From JAVBSX01 sp051660685 (lineage in GTDB: Bacteria; Planctomycetota; Planctomycetia; Pirellulales; Thermoguttaceae): a stretch of DNA of 62,034 nucleotides. The notes beneath the pieces are model-generated. The model did not search any database. It was not told where the DNA came from and worked only from the letters and a program-made list of their open reading frames with translations. The stretch lies in NCBI GenBank assembly GCA_051660685.1, contig JBOFQB010000077.1, positions 1-62,034 on the forward strand. Direction: 5' to 3'. Shown here in pieces: positions 8,948 through 17,945 of this stretch. The position numbers and the translations under genes are program-made. Position 1 is the stretch's first letter. Each line of letters starts with the position of its first letter.

Positions 8948-9060
8948 AATGTGTTGATTGCCGACCTGTTTGTTTGCAACCTATTTATTGGCAACCAGTC
9001 AGTTAGCAATGTTTGTTAGCAATGTCTGTTTGCAATGTGCTTATTGCAACGTGTTGTTAC
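8948..9060. repeat. Degenerate 13-15 bp tandem repeat
   Basis: About eight units of the form AAYSTNTTNNTTRGC follow one another, the clearest being AATGTTTGTTAGC, AATGTCTGTTTGC and AATGTGCTTATTGC at 9008-9047. They fill the 206-bp gap between two minus-strand TPR genes and make up most of the leader of the TPR lipoprotein gene. The array is probably a slippage product. Confidence 0.65.
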
Positions 9061-9062
9061 AT

Positions 9063-10589
9063 TCAATTCCCCATTTCCCGGGCAATCACCCCTAACGCCG
9101 TTCCCCAAGAGGAATCCGAATCCTGGGGACATAACACCGTGTTGGGATACCAAGGTGTTTTGTGCTCGGAGACTCCCCCCCGAATCGTCCAACGCCAATC
9201 GCAAGGAGTTGGCAGAACAAGTAAAGTGCGAACCCCAAGAGCACCTGCCAAATGAGCGACAAATCCGGGCGGTGTAATCACCAAATCAAGAGAACAAATC
9301 AAAGCAGCCCAATTGTCCAGACCGCCTGTTCGCAATTCTTTGCTAAATTCATCCATCTCGATTCCCCAAGAGGAACGGACTTCGGACACTTTCTGTGAAG
9401 AGGAACCTTGTTGTAAACTGATCCAATCCCAACCTTGACGCTTTCCTGCAACAAGGAGAGTCCTCAACAAATCGTTTGGAATCGTTCGTTGCTCTTTCGT
9501 TTCAGGAGTCCAATTTCCTTCCCAAAGAATACCCGCTTTGCATGATCCCGTTTTGCGTCGCAAAACATCATGCCATTTCTTTTGAAGTGACTCATCAGCA
9601 ACCAAATACGGTTTATGTTGGGCAAAACTCTCTCGGTTCTTTCGGAAAAATCGGGGCAGACTCCCAAATGCAACCTGTTCCCAAACCGGTTCGTTCTCTT
9701 CCTGAACGGTTTCGGCAAATAAATCGGTTTCTTTGGATTCAAACGGTTCAGACCCGGAAATGAATCGGGCTTTTGGAAATGACCGGGCAAAAAGGGAATG
9801 GAGATGAGGATGACACTGAACAGTGCAGTTTCCAACGGAATCAATCAGGTCCTGCAAACAGGATGCAAACATAACATCGGCACACAATCCTTCTTCGGAG
9901 TAAACGAGCACATTTTTTTCCGGGGAGGAGATTCCATTCCAGTCCAACAATTGATGTTCTGTCCAGGTTCCTAACTGTGAGATACGTCGAAACTCAAATG
10001 CTTCCCAAGCGGTATCCAAACGGTCAAGCGCGAAAAGAGAAAGGGCGTATCCGTAAACGGCGTGAGGTCGTTCAAGCCCGATTGGGAGTAATTTTTCGTA
10101 AAACGTCAGAGATTCCTCAAATTGTCCCGTTTTTCTTAATGATTCAGCGAGGAGAAACAAAGCGTCAGGAGATCGGGAATCAAGTGCAACTGCGGTTGAA
10201 AGGGGGCTGATTGCAGATGCAAAGTGTTCCAACTGCACATGAATGTATCCCAATGTTAACCAAAAGGAAGGATTTTCGGGTTGAAGATGAGTCAGCTCCT
10301 TAAAACAAATTGCCGACTCTTCCAAACGTCCGAGATCATATTCTGTTTGTGCAAGTGCTAACAAATAGTCCCAACGAGAGGGAGCAAGGGCAACAGCGTC
10401 TGCAAAACATTCACGCGATTCCGATTTCATTCCGCGATTCTGAAGTTGACGCCCTTCCTGAAACCGGGATTCGGCCCTCAAAGTCTGTGCAGGAATCGGG
10501 AGATGAACCGGATTCAGACTCCGTTCAAAAACAAAAGGAGGAACCGAAAAAGTTGGTTCACTGTTCAGGACTGATTCAATTGTACTCAT
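9063..10589 (-). CDS. TPR protein with glycosyltransferase family 9-like C-terminal domain
   Basis: 508 residues. Residues about 40-215 are five or six TPR units (NRGMKSESRECFADAVALAP, GRLEESAICFKELTHLQPE, EHFASAISPLSTAVAL, GQFEESLTFYEKLL). The C-terminal half is like the ADP-heptose:LPS heptosyltransferase fold, ending in DLVITPPGFVAHLAGALG and LPTPCDWRW. In the family the first phrase is normally closer to DLVISVDTAVAHLAGALG; the Asp-Thr pair is Pro-Gly here, so catalytic activity is doubtful although the His and the fold signature remain. Such TPR-GT9 fusions are common in planctomycetes and cyanobacteria. It lies 206 bp upstream of the TPR lipoprotein. Confidence 0.72.
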   Translation of the reverse strand: MSTIESVLNSEPTFSVPPFVFERSLNPVHLPIPAQTLRAESRFQEGRQLQNRGMKSESRECFADAVALAPSRWDYLLALAQTEYDLGRLEESAICFKELTHLQPENPSFWLTLGYIHVQLEHFASAISPLSTAVALDSRSPDALFLLAESLRKTGQFEESLTFYEKLLPIGLERPHAVYGYALSLFALDRLDTAWEAFEFRRISQLGTWTEHQLLDWNGISSPEKNVLVYSEEGLCADVMFASCLQDLIDSVGNCTVQCHPHLHSLFARSFPKARFISGSEPFESKETDLFAETVQEENEPVWEQVAFGSLPRFFRKNRESFAQHKPYLVADESLQKKWHDVLRRKTGSCKAGILWEGNWTPETKEQRTIPNDLLRTLLVAGKRQGWDWISLQQGSSSQKVSEVRSSWGIEMDEFSKELRTGGLDNWAALICSLDLVITPPGFVAHLAGALGVRTLLVLPTPCDWRWTIRGGVSEHKTPWYPNTVLCPQDSDSSWGTALGVIAREMGN

Positions 10590-11002
10590 TGTTCGTCAGG
10601 TGTTAAAACTTCAGGACAAAGTATCCGCAAATCCGTTATCGTCAAAACAATTCGCAGAATTAACACAATCGCTAAATTTTACCTTCTTTCCTGACACGCC
10701 AACTCATTTTTGGGAATATAGAGCAATTGGATAATTTGATTAGCGTAAAAACAGATTTAGGTTGACACAAAAGTAATCGGGTTGTAGTGATTGTGGTGTA
10801 GTGATCGGCTTGTCGTGATCCCGACATGATCGGTTGGGTTGGCAGGAAAACGGTTCCGTTGATATAAAATCAAGGGAGAGCAGAAAAGAATTTATCTAGG
10901 TAACATTCTTCTACGTTAAAACGTCCTTATTAACGAGGAAGCTGTTTGTTTCTCTGACCTTTTTTTGACACCAGTTGACACAATTATTGGGGAGTCTAGT
11001 CC
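10590..11002. other. Gene-free intergenic stretch (413 bp)
   Basis: Divergent spacer between the TPR-glycosyltransferase gene and the gene at 11003. It contains a degenerate GTAGTGAT-type repeat at about 10777-10815 and two TTGACA boxes at 10965-10970 and 10975-10980. The boxes lie too close to the start codon at 11003 to serve as -35 elements for it. No RNA gene is recognised. Confidence 0.5.
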
Positions 11003-11599
11003 ATGTTTTCCGTCTTTCGTACTTTTATCATGCAACGAATTTCCAACAGAATGGATGCTGGTCGTCCTTTAGGAAGTTTCTTGAGTTGGTTGACGAAAAA
11101 TGATCAACAGATTCGTGAATTCTATGAAGGTCTGGTTCAAATGGAACAACGGTTTCGAGAAGACTTGCCGGATTTTCTGGGTGAAAGGGACATTTCAGGA
11201 ATTCGGACAACACAATTGCCAAAAAAATCGCAAATTGTTTGGGATACGTCCCCGAAATATGCTAGAATGACATCTGCGAATCGGCTGTATCGCCGTGTTT
11301 TTTGGGGCACAACGGCATTTGCGGTCAGCATCATGTTGGTTGTGGGGGTTGGGCATTACTTTTTAGCGGACAATGAAGCTCCCAGAACATCGTTCTCGGG
11401 CAGAGAGGTTGCAATCGGCACACCTCTTGCGGAACATGTCACGTTTGATCCTTTTAAGGATTGGAATTGGCAAACATTGGATGTCATTGCTGAAGAATCA
11501 GGTAATGTTTTGCGTCAACTCCCTTTGTTTGAACCAACTGCGTCAAAAGCATTGGCGTTTGTTCTGAATGATCCGGCAACGAACGCCCAACATCCTTAA
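11003..11599 (+). CDS. Single-span membrane protein of unknown function
   Basis: 198 residues, not recognised. A charged cytoplasmic-looking N-terminal part (residues 1-95, with TKNDQQIREFYEGLVQMEQRF suggesting an amphipathic helix) is followed by one transmembrane segment at about 99-121 (FWGTTAFAVSIMLVVGVGHYF) and a short outer tail. The start ATG is supported by GGGGAG about 10 nt upstream. The next gene begins 49 bp downstream and also encodes a single-span protein, so the two probably form an operon and may interact. The topology recalls anti-sigma factors, but no zinc-binding motif is present. Confidence 0.65.
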   Translation: MFSVFRTFIMQRISNRMDAGRPLGSFLSWLTKNDQQIREFYEGLVQMEQRFREDLPDFLGERDISGIRTTQLPKKSQIVWDTSPKYARMTSANRLYRRVFWGTTAFAVSIMLVVGVGHYFLADNEAPRTSFSGREVAIGTPLAEHVTFDPFKDWNWQTLDVIAEESGNVLRQLPLFEPTASKALAFVLNDPATNAQHP

Positions 11600-11648
11600 T
11601 CCGGTCCCGTTCTCGCGCAATCGGATTGAGGTCGAAAGGTTGTACGAT

Positions 11649-13148
11649 ATGGACACAGAACAGATACCTGTTGAACAGCGAACCACTTCGCATCTTATTG
11701 AAATTCAGGAGCAAGCAGTCAAAGAGGAAGAAGCATCAACCCGACAAGGGGCGATCATCTTGGGGGGATTTATCCTGTTTGGTATTCTGAGTTTGGTTGT
11801 TTACACACTTTTTCAGGTTGGACGTTCTGAAGACTCGGCTGATTCTTCGGCGTCATCGTCTCAACATTCCTCTCACTTATCTTCAAAGAAAAACAGTTTG
11901 ACCTCAACAGAACGGGGCCAATCCGCATCTTTGGGTTCTTCTGCCGAAATCGAAGTAACAAATCAAACCGCAACACCTGAAATTTGTGCGGAATTGAAGA
12001 GAATAGAAAGCGAAACCGGGTTGCCCGCTCAGATTTTCAAGGAAAAAGTACCAGAAGAGGAAAACATTTCCGCCAAATTGTCCGAAGAACTCCAACCGGC
12101 TCATTTATCCGAATTGGCTAATCTGCGTAGAGAGATCAGGGATTCAGGCGATTGGGGGGTCAATACAGAGTCGTTAAAAAAATCGTCGACTTTTTTGGAC
12201 ACACTTTCAGAACCGCGCCAGAATATTCGGGCGATGCTTGACAAACCGGGGACGCGATATGAACAGGTAATGGTGAAGAGTGAAGATGATGAAAAGGAAT
12301 TGGCCCCAGATGACAATAACATTGATTTTCTTTGGGCCTATTCAACGTTGGAAGAGTATGAAATTGCAAAAGCGTTGGAAAAGGGGGATACAGGTGCAGC
12401 TGTTCAAGCGTTAATGTACATTTTGACTTTAGCCGAATTGGTTTCACAAACGGAGTTCCCGGTTGCCCGAAAACATGCCGTTTTTTTGCGGGAAAATGGT
12501 TTTCGGATTCTTCAAACACTTGTCCGTCATCCCAAATTTAATCGGGATGAAATGCAGAAGATGTATGGTTTTTTGAGAAAACAGTTGGAAAACTGGCCGG
12601 ATGATGCAAAATGTTGGATTGGTGATCGGGCGTCAGGACTAAAGGTTTACGAACTTCTTCGACGGGGCAAGATTGATGATGCTCTTGAGGAGGAGGAGAA
12701 GGACGAATTGGCGCGACGTAATCTTCTGAACAAAGTTGCTTGGATGAAACCGGCTGAATTTAACGGAGATCAAGCGGCCTATCTCCGAGCAATGCAGGAG
12801 ATGATTGACGGTTGCAAAAAGCCGTTTTACGCTCGATTACCTTTGTTAAATGAGATTGACCAGCATTTTAAGTCGTTGGATGGAACCTCACAGTATCCCG
12901 CAATCGCTGCTTTGTTGACACAGGGTATCTTTGACGGAATGAAAGCACAAGCCGAAGACCGGGTTCGGGTTGAAGTCTGGTTTTTGACATTGGCGACTGC
13001 ATTGAATCGTGTGTTGAAAGAGGGAGCACAAGACCCTTTGAAAGGGGATCATTACATCATACAAAAACCGACGATTCAGGATCGCCCGATTGTCGTTGTT
13101 TCACAAGGAAGTGGTTTTTACAAGGCCGAAATGGACATGCCCCAATAA
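11649..13148 (+). CDS. Single-span membrane protein of unknown function
   Basis: 499 residues from ATG 11649 (MDTEQIPVEQ), chosen over the longer frame from 11568 because that would overlap the previous gene and because an AAAGG site lies 9 nt upstream. One transmembrane helix at about residues 34-57 (GAIILGGFILFGILSLVVYTLF), then a Ser-rich linker (SADSSASSSQHSSHLSS), then a long mostly helical extracytoplasmic domain without recognised motifs. Possibly a planctomycete-specific envelope protein paired with the gene before it. No function is proposed. Confidence 0.7.
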   Translation: MDTEQIPVEQRTTSHLIEIQEQAVKEEEASTRQGAIILGGFILFGILSLVVYTLFQVGRSEDSADSSASSSQHSSHLSSKKNSLTSTERGQSASLGSSAEIEVTNQTATPEICAELKRIESETGLPAQIFKEKVPEEENISAKLSEELQPAHLSELANLRREIRDSGDWGVNTESLKKSSTFLDTLSEPRQNIRAMLDKPGTRYEQVMVKSEDDEKELAPDDNNIDFLWAYSTLEEYEIAKALEKGDTGAAVQALMYILTLAELVSQTEFPVARKHAVFLRENGFRILQTLVRHPKFNRDEMQKMYGFLRKQLENWPDDAKCWIGDRASGLKVYELLRRGKIDDALEEEEKDELARRNLLNKVAWMKPAEFNGDQAAYLRAMQEMIDGCKKPFYARLPLLNEIDQHFKSLDGTSQYPAIAALLTQGIFDGMKAQAEDRVRVEVWFLTLATALNRVLKEGAQDPLKGDHYIIQKPTIQDRPIVVVSQGSGFYKAEMDMPQ

Positions 13149-13501
13149 AGGTAAGCCGAATTCTTCAAGGTGAGAACCGGAATGTTGAGGAACGGGACAA
13201 CAGCAAGGGGCTTTCTTGACAACATGTCGTGTCCTTCTTGACTTTTCTTGAGGAATTTTTTTGTGAAAATCATTAAATTAGAGAAAACTGGCACGAATTT
13301 TTGGAAAAATTGGCAAAGTTTAAGGAAAAAATCGGACATTCACCATTTTTTCATACTAAGATTTGGGTGAATGGAGCTTTGTACCAACACCTTTATCGTT
13401 TGACATGATGTCTTCACAACACGGTCCTTTTGTTGAATCCGTTCACAATCGTGTTGTCGTTCGAACCGTCCCCGGTCACAACATTTTCCGCCGAGTTTCC
13501 G
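13149..13501. other. Intergenic stretch with 8-bp inverted repeat
   Basis: No gene is evident apart from a 42-codon frame (13405 ATG) overlapping the next gene in another frame. A perfect inverted repeat CATTCACC/GGTGAATG lies at 13337-13344 and 13366-13373, about 130 bp upstream of the preferred start at 13502. It could be an operator or a hairpin in the leader. Confidence 0.4.
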
Positions 13502-14638
13502 ATGTCAGTCAGCAAAAAAATTCCTGTTGGTGAACACCGATTAAGGGCACAATACCTTGAATTACGCGAAAAATTGACAACACCCGAGTATGCGCAGCAT
13601 CTGGGCAAGCGATTGGCATTTTGGACCAGTCCGCTTGACAAGCGTCTTCCAATCATCCTTTTGGGCAAAACACTTTCGGAAATACTGTCGATTCCCTTTG
13701 ACGATCTGACACGGTATCCCAGTATCGGCGAGAAGAAGCTGGGAGCCCTCATTACCTTGTTAAATCGGGCTGTTGCAACGTCAATCGGGGATTTGCCGAT
13801 GTTGGAACAGCAACCTTTTGCGGAATCTGAACGTGAACGCAGGACGATTCAGAATACGAGTGATGTGTTTTTGAATACGGTTTCCGAGTTACAATGGAAT
13901 GCTTGGCAACGACTTGTTTTAGAACAGGGGTTGGGCAATGAGAAAATTGGGCGTTTATGCAGTTCCTTAGCGGAGATGCCGAGAGTTCTTTGGCATAAAA
14001 CTTTACGGACTTATTGTTGGGTTTCGTTGAGTGAGTTGAGGAATCTTAAAACACATGGAGAAAAACGGGTTTTGGCGATTCTGCGGTTGTTTTACGATAT
14101 TGCTCAGGTTGCATCCCGGGCAGATCGTTCGCCGCATCTGAAAATACATTTGTCCTTACGTTGGATTGATGAAGTGGAAAACTGGATCAAGCAAGTTCTT
14201 GAACTCGATTTGTTTCCAGCTCCCCAAGAAATTTACGATCATTTGATTGGCCCTTTGTTGGAACAACTCCGAGTTGACGCTTCTGACAATGTTGTTCAAT
14301 TGGCGGAAACCCGATTGGGGTTGAGAGGACCGATTACAAGTGTTCGGCAAGTTGCAAAAGAGATGAACATTGCGCGAGCAAGGGTTTACCAACTGCTCAA
14401 TGAAATCAGCGACATTTTTCAGGTTCGTTGGGAAGGGGGAGCGGGGTTGATACACCAACTTTGGGACAAGTTTATTCGGGAAATGTTGACATCTCCCGCT
14501 CAAGAGGAATATGAACAGTTTATTGCGGCTGCTGAATTGTTTTATCCGGCCGGAAAAAGGGCAACGCTTGCTCAAGTTGACGATTTTCGAGACATCGCGC
14601 AATCACCCGGTTCATTCGCTATTTACAAACCGAGATAA
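13502..14638 (+). CDS. Putative DNA-binding protein: HhH region plus sigma region 4-like HTH
   Basis: 378 residues from ATG 13502; the frame also allows a TTG at 13430, and neither has a clear ribosome-binding site. The N-terminal part contains a helix-hairpin-helix-like phrase (LTRYPSIGEKKLGALITLL) similar to the C-terminal domain of RNA polymerase alpha. Near residue 285 there is TSVRQVAKEMNIARARVYQ, which matches the helix-turn-helix of sigma-70 region 4. No catalytic motif is seen. A transcription-associated role is inferred; the target is unknown. It stands alone on the plus strand, convergent with the small lipoprotein gene. Confidence 0.55.
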   Translation: MSVSKKIPVGEHRLRAQYLELREKLTTPEYAQHLGKRLAFWTSPLDKRLPIILLGKTLSEILSIPFDDLTRYPSIGEKKLGALITLLNRAVATSIGDLPMLEQQPFAESERERRTIQNTSDVFLNTVSELQWNAWQRLVLEQGLGNEKIGRLCSSLAEMPRVLWHKTLRTYCWVSLSELRNLKTHGEKRVLAILRLFYDIAQVASRADRSPHLKIHLSLRWIDEVENWIKQVLELDLFPAPQEIYDHLIGPLLEQLRVDASDNVVQLAETRLGLRGPITSVRQVAKEMNIARARVYQLLNEISDIFQVRWEGGAGLIHQLWDKFIREMLTSPAQEEYEQFIAAAELFYPAGKRATLAQVDDFRDIAQSPGSFAIYKPR

Positions 14639-14659
14639 GGGAAAGTTCTTACTCTCACA

Positions 14660-14989
14660 TTATTCGCCCAAATTACGGCTGATCTGTTCGGCGCGGTCAC
14701 TTTGAAATAAGGGACGTTGATACCACTTTTTGGGTTCGACTTTGTTCGTCTCGGTTGAATCGGTTGTCGAAGACCCCTTTCGCATATAACCAACCTGTTC
14801 AATCATTTCGTTGGACTGACCGCCGTTGTAAAGAGGAGCATCAGGTAATTCATGTTGGATTGGGGTTTTGGAAAACCATTTCGCGTCTTTTTTCCAGGGA
14901 TTTTGTATCATCCGACAACCTGTATTGGCGCAAAAAAAGACAAGAAGGAAACAAAATAACGAGAGAAGAGAGAGTGTTTTTTTATTCAT
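14660..14989 (-). CDS. Small lipoprotein
   Basis: 109 residues from the ATG at 14989. The longer frame to 15076 is rejected because this start gives a clean lipoprotein signal: MNKKTLSLLSLFCFLLVFFC followed by ANTGC. The mature part is short, polar and ends in WYQRPLFQSDRAEQISRNLGE-type sequence with no recognised domain. It is divergent from the sulfatase gene (117-bp shared upstream region). Confidence 0.6.
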   Translation of the reverse strand: MNKKTLSLLSLFCFLLVFFCANTGCRMIQNPWKKDAKWFSKTPIQHELPDAPLYNGGQSNEMIEQVGYMRKGSSTTDSTETNKVEPKKWYQRPLFQSDRAEQISRNLGE

Positions 14990-15106
14990 TTCCGAACCCG
15001 TTGAAAGTGCGAAACATCGTAACCGGATCATGCCAAGTCGGATGCTCGGAAAAAACCGCGATTCTGTCAAGATCAAAACAACAGAAAATCATTTATCCCT
15101 TAATCT

Positions 15107-16588
15107 ATGACTTCATCATTCATTTCGACAGTCTTCGCAACCCTTTGCACGTTCTGTGTTCTGGTTCTGTTTGCCCCAACAGCGATTGCAGATTCTTCCG
15201 ACCGAGTTCCCGAAAATTCTGTCGTTGTCAATGCTCTCCAACGTCCCAACATTTTGTTGATTCTGACGGACGATCTCGGAATCGGGGATTTGGCCTGTTA
15301 TGGTGCTCCAGATACACAATCGCCCAATCTGGACCGTCTCGCGTTAGAAGGAATGCTCTTCACCTCTTGTCGGGCAAACAGTTCTGTCTGTTCTCCGAGT
15401 CGGGCTGCAATGCTCAGCGGAATGTTTTCTGATCGGACAGGAGTTCCGGGGGTTTTGCGAACCGAACATGCTCCGACCAATTCCTGGGGTTGGTTGTCCG
15501 AAGATGTGGACCTTATTTCACAACTTTTGCTCGAGAACGGATATCGAACCGCTCTTGTTGGAAAATGGCATTTAGGTATGGAATCACCGAATCAGCCGAA
15601 TGACCGGGGTTTTCAACTGTTTCGAGGATTTCAATGCGGGATGTTGGATGATTATGACACTCATTTGCGGTTTGGGGTCAATCCGCTTCGTCACAACAAG
15701 CAGCAGATTCGGGCAAAAGGTCATATAACGGATGTTTTTACGAATTGGGCAATTGAGTATCTTGAACAACAGGGCAAGGAGCAGCAGTTCGAGGAGGAAC
15801 GGGGAGGAATCCCGTCTCCGTTTTTTCTCTGGTTGTCCTACAATGCCCCTCATTGTCCGATTCACCCTGATCCTGCTTGGATTGAAAAAGTGCGCAAACG
15901 GAATCCTGACATGCTGGAATTACGGCTGAAGTATCTGGCGTTGATTGAACATTTGGACGACGCAATTGGTCGAGTTTTGCAGACATTGGAGATGACTGGT
16001 CTCGCCGAAAATACCATTGTCGTTTTTTCAAGTGATAATGGAGGGGTTTTGAAGTATGGAGGTCGAATTGGCGATTATCGCGGGGAAAAGGGGACGATGT
16101 ATGACGGGGGACTTCGGGTTCCGTTACTTGTAAAATGGCCGGGACACATCCAAGCAGGTTCTCGATCAGATGAAAATGCCGTTCTTATGGACCTGTTTCC
16201 TACCTTCTTGGATATGACACGTTGTTACTTTCAACCGCGACAGAGAATTGACGGAGTTTCGCTTGTTCCGTTGTTGACGGGAGAGACATCGACGCTTCCT
16301 GAACGGGAGTTGTACTTTTTGCGGCGTGAGGGGGACGCCGTTTATTTTGGCTCAACAATTGAATCGGTCATTCTGGGCGATTGGAAACTGGTTCACAATA
16401 CACCAAGTAGTCCGCTTGAATTGTTTCATCTTCGTGAAGACCCGAATGAGCAGAACGACTTGAGCAAGGTGAAACCGAAAGAGTTTGATCGGGCAAGACG
16501 GTCACTTCAACGACACATTCAACAGGGGGGACAGACACCTTGGTATCCTCCTGCTCATATTGAACAGGTTCCGAGTTGGGATGAATGA
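15107..16588 (+). CDS. Secreted sulfatase (arylsulfatase A type)
   Basis: 493 residues with a signal peptide (residues 1 to about 29, ending LFAPTAIADS). Sulfatase family S1 landmarks: NILLILTDDLGIGDLACYG (metal-binding Asp pair), the formylglycine motif CSPSR with Cys95, GKWHLG, FSSDNGG and KGTMYDGGLRVPL. The CxPxR form can be matured by the formylglycine-generating enzyme or by anaerobic SAM enzymes; neither is in the window. Planctomycetes use many such enzymes to desulfate algal or host polysaccharides. The substrate cannot be deduced. Confidence 0.93.
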   Translation: MTSSFISTVFATLCTFCVLVLFAPTAIADSSDRVPENSVVVNALQRPNILLILTDDLGIGDLACYGAPDTQSPNLDRLALEGMLFTSCRANSSVCSPSRAAMLSGMFSDRTGVPGVLRTEHAPTNSWGWLSEDVDLISQLLLENGYRTALVGKWHLGMESPNQPNDRGFQLFRGFQCGMLDDYDTHLRFGVNPLRHNKQQIRAKGHITDVFTNWAIEYLEQQGKEQQFEEERGGIPSPFFLWLSYNAPHCPIHPDPAWIEKVRKRNPDMLELRLKYLALIEHLDDAIGRVLQTLEMTGLAENTIVVFSSDNGGVLKYGGRIGDYRGEKGTMYDGGLRVPLLVKWPGHIQAGSRSDENAVLMDLFPTFLDMTRCYFQPRQRIDGVSLVPLLTGETSTLPERELYFLRREGDAVYFGSTIESVILGDWKLVHNTPSSPLELFHLREDPNEQNDLSKVKPKEFDRARRSLQRHIQQGGQTPWYPPAHIEQVPSWDE

Positions 16589-16589
16589 C

Positions 16590-16619
16590 CAATTAACCAA
16601 TAAGAATTAACCAATAAGA
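16590..16619. repeat. Tandem 15-bp duplication at the mutY 3' end
   Basis: The unit AATTAACCAATAAGA is present twice in tandem between the convergent sulfatase and mutY genes. The mutY stop codon falls inside the first-read copy, so the duplication does not change the protein. Confidence 0.6.
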
Positions 16620-17890
16620 ATTTTTTCGGCTAATTTTCGGGCCGAAGAATGAAGAGGAAGATCGGCCAATTCAGTCGGCTTGACCCAACGATTTGCCAAT
16701 TGCCGTTCTTTTACCCCTTGCTCGGTTAGAGATGTCGGTCCATGATCGATCCCTTCATAAAACAACAGGTGAATGTTGAATCGGGTTACTGTGTGTTTAT
16801 GTGTCGCAATCAGTCGGCCCAATTCAATGTTGCGACCTGTGATTTCCGCCAACTTTTCTGGTTGTTTCTGAACAAATCGCGGAAAATCCCAAAGTCCGGC
16901 CCAACGACCCGTTTGGGGATACTGAAGAAGCAAAATTTTTCCGCGAGAACGGATCAAAACCGCGATTTCGGTGATTTCTTCCCGTTCGACTTTGGGCGGA
17001 GTCAACGGTATAACCTGTTGCAAACCGAATTGAGCAGCCCGACAGTAAGGTTGAAGCGGGCAAGAATCCTCTTTGACGTTTTTGACTTCATTACCCTTTT
17101 TGACTTTTTGAACCTCTTCAAATAGAGGGTTTGCTGTATTCTGGCAAGCTGGATTTTTGGGGGTACAAACGAGACTTCCGAAGTCCATAACCGCTTGGTT
17201 GAACCGTCCACATTCTTTTTGGGGCAGAATCATTTCGGCAAACTTCCAAAGCGTCTGATTGTTCTCCGACCGTTTAACATCCGATTCAATACCAAGCAAA
17301 CGAGCATGAAGCCTGATCGTGTTCGCTTCCAAAATGGGTTGTCGTTGGTCAAACGCAATCGATGTAATTGCTCCTGCTGTATAACGACCAATTCCCGGGA
17401 GTCGCAAAACGGTCTCAAAATCGGTTGGAAAAACGCCCTGATACTCTTGATGCAGCAATTGAGCTGCTTTGTGTAGTTGAGCAGCCCGACGATAATAACC
17501 GAGACCTTCCCAAAGTCGAAACACCTCACTTAAGGGGGATTTGGCGAGAGAACGAATGTCAGGAAATTTCTCCAAAAAACGACTGTAATACCCCAAAACC
17601 GTTGTTGTCGTTGTCTGCTGCAACATGATTTCGCTGACCCAAACCTCATAAGGGTTGCGCGTTCCTCTCCAAGGAAGTGACCTCGCAAACCGGTTGTACC
17701 ATTTTTGGACTGCGCGACGAATTGAAGAATAGGGGATGAGAGCAGATGTGACAGAGGAAGAGGAAGAAGACGGGACAGAAGAAACAGAGGATTCGGATTG
17801 CGGCATAGGATCAATTGTATCTCGTCGACCGGTTCCCGGGAGATGACGTTGCTCCTGTTGCTTTTTGCTCGGAACTCCCCGCTGTTTCAT
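16607..17890 (-). CDS. mutY: A/G-specific adenine glycosylase MutY (variant active site and Fe-S loop)
   Basis: 427 residues; removes adenine paired with 8-oxoguanine. Glu87 in VWVSEIMLQQT corresponds to the catalytic Glu37 of E. coli, the helix-hairpin-helix LPGIGRYTAGAI spans 164-175, and a C-terminal NUDIX-like domain begins near residue 305 (ILLLQYPQTGRWAGLWDFPRF). Two oddities: the position 101 residues after Glu87, where Asp138 is expected, is Glu188 (PILEAN in place of an LDGN-type motif); and the [4Fe-4S] ligands Cys242, Cys249, Cys277 and Cys283 have 27 residues rather than 2 between the second and third Cys. The N-terminal 50 residues are Ser-rich; starts at 17890 (AAGG upstream) or 17806 are both possible. 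Confidence 0.9.
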   Translation of the reverse strand: MKQRGVPSKKQQEQRHLPGTGRRDTIDPMPQSESSVSSVPSSSSSSVTSALIPYSSIRRAVQKWYNRFARSLPWRGTRNPYEVWVSEIMLQQTTTTTVLGYYSRFLEKFPDIRSLAKSPLSEVFRLWEGLGYYRRAAQLHKAAQLLHQEYQGVFPTDFETVLRLPGIGRYTAGAITSIAFDQRQPILEANTIRLHARLLGIESDVKRSENNQTLWKFAEMILPQKECGRFNQAVMDFGSLVCTPKNPACQNTANPLFEEVQKVKKGNEVKNVKEDSCPLQPYCRAAQFGLQQVIPLTPPKVEREEITEIAVLIRSRGKILLLQYPQTGRWAGLWDFPRFVQKQPEKLAEITGRNIELGRLIATHKHTVTRFNIHLLFYEGIDHGPTSLTEQGVKERQLANRWVKPTELADLPLHSSARKLAEKILIG

Positions 17891-17945
17891 TTCGAGAACC
17901 TTATCTGCCTTGTTTTCCTTGTCTACCTTACTTTCCTTTTTTACC

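Noticed and set aside
13288..13305. Sigma-54-like promoter (TGGCACG, then TTTGG)
   Set aside because: The -24 element fits but the essential GC of the -12 element is missing.
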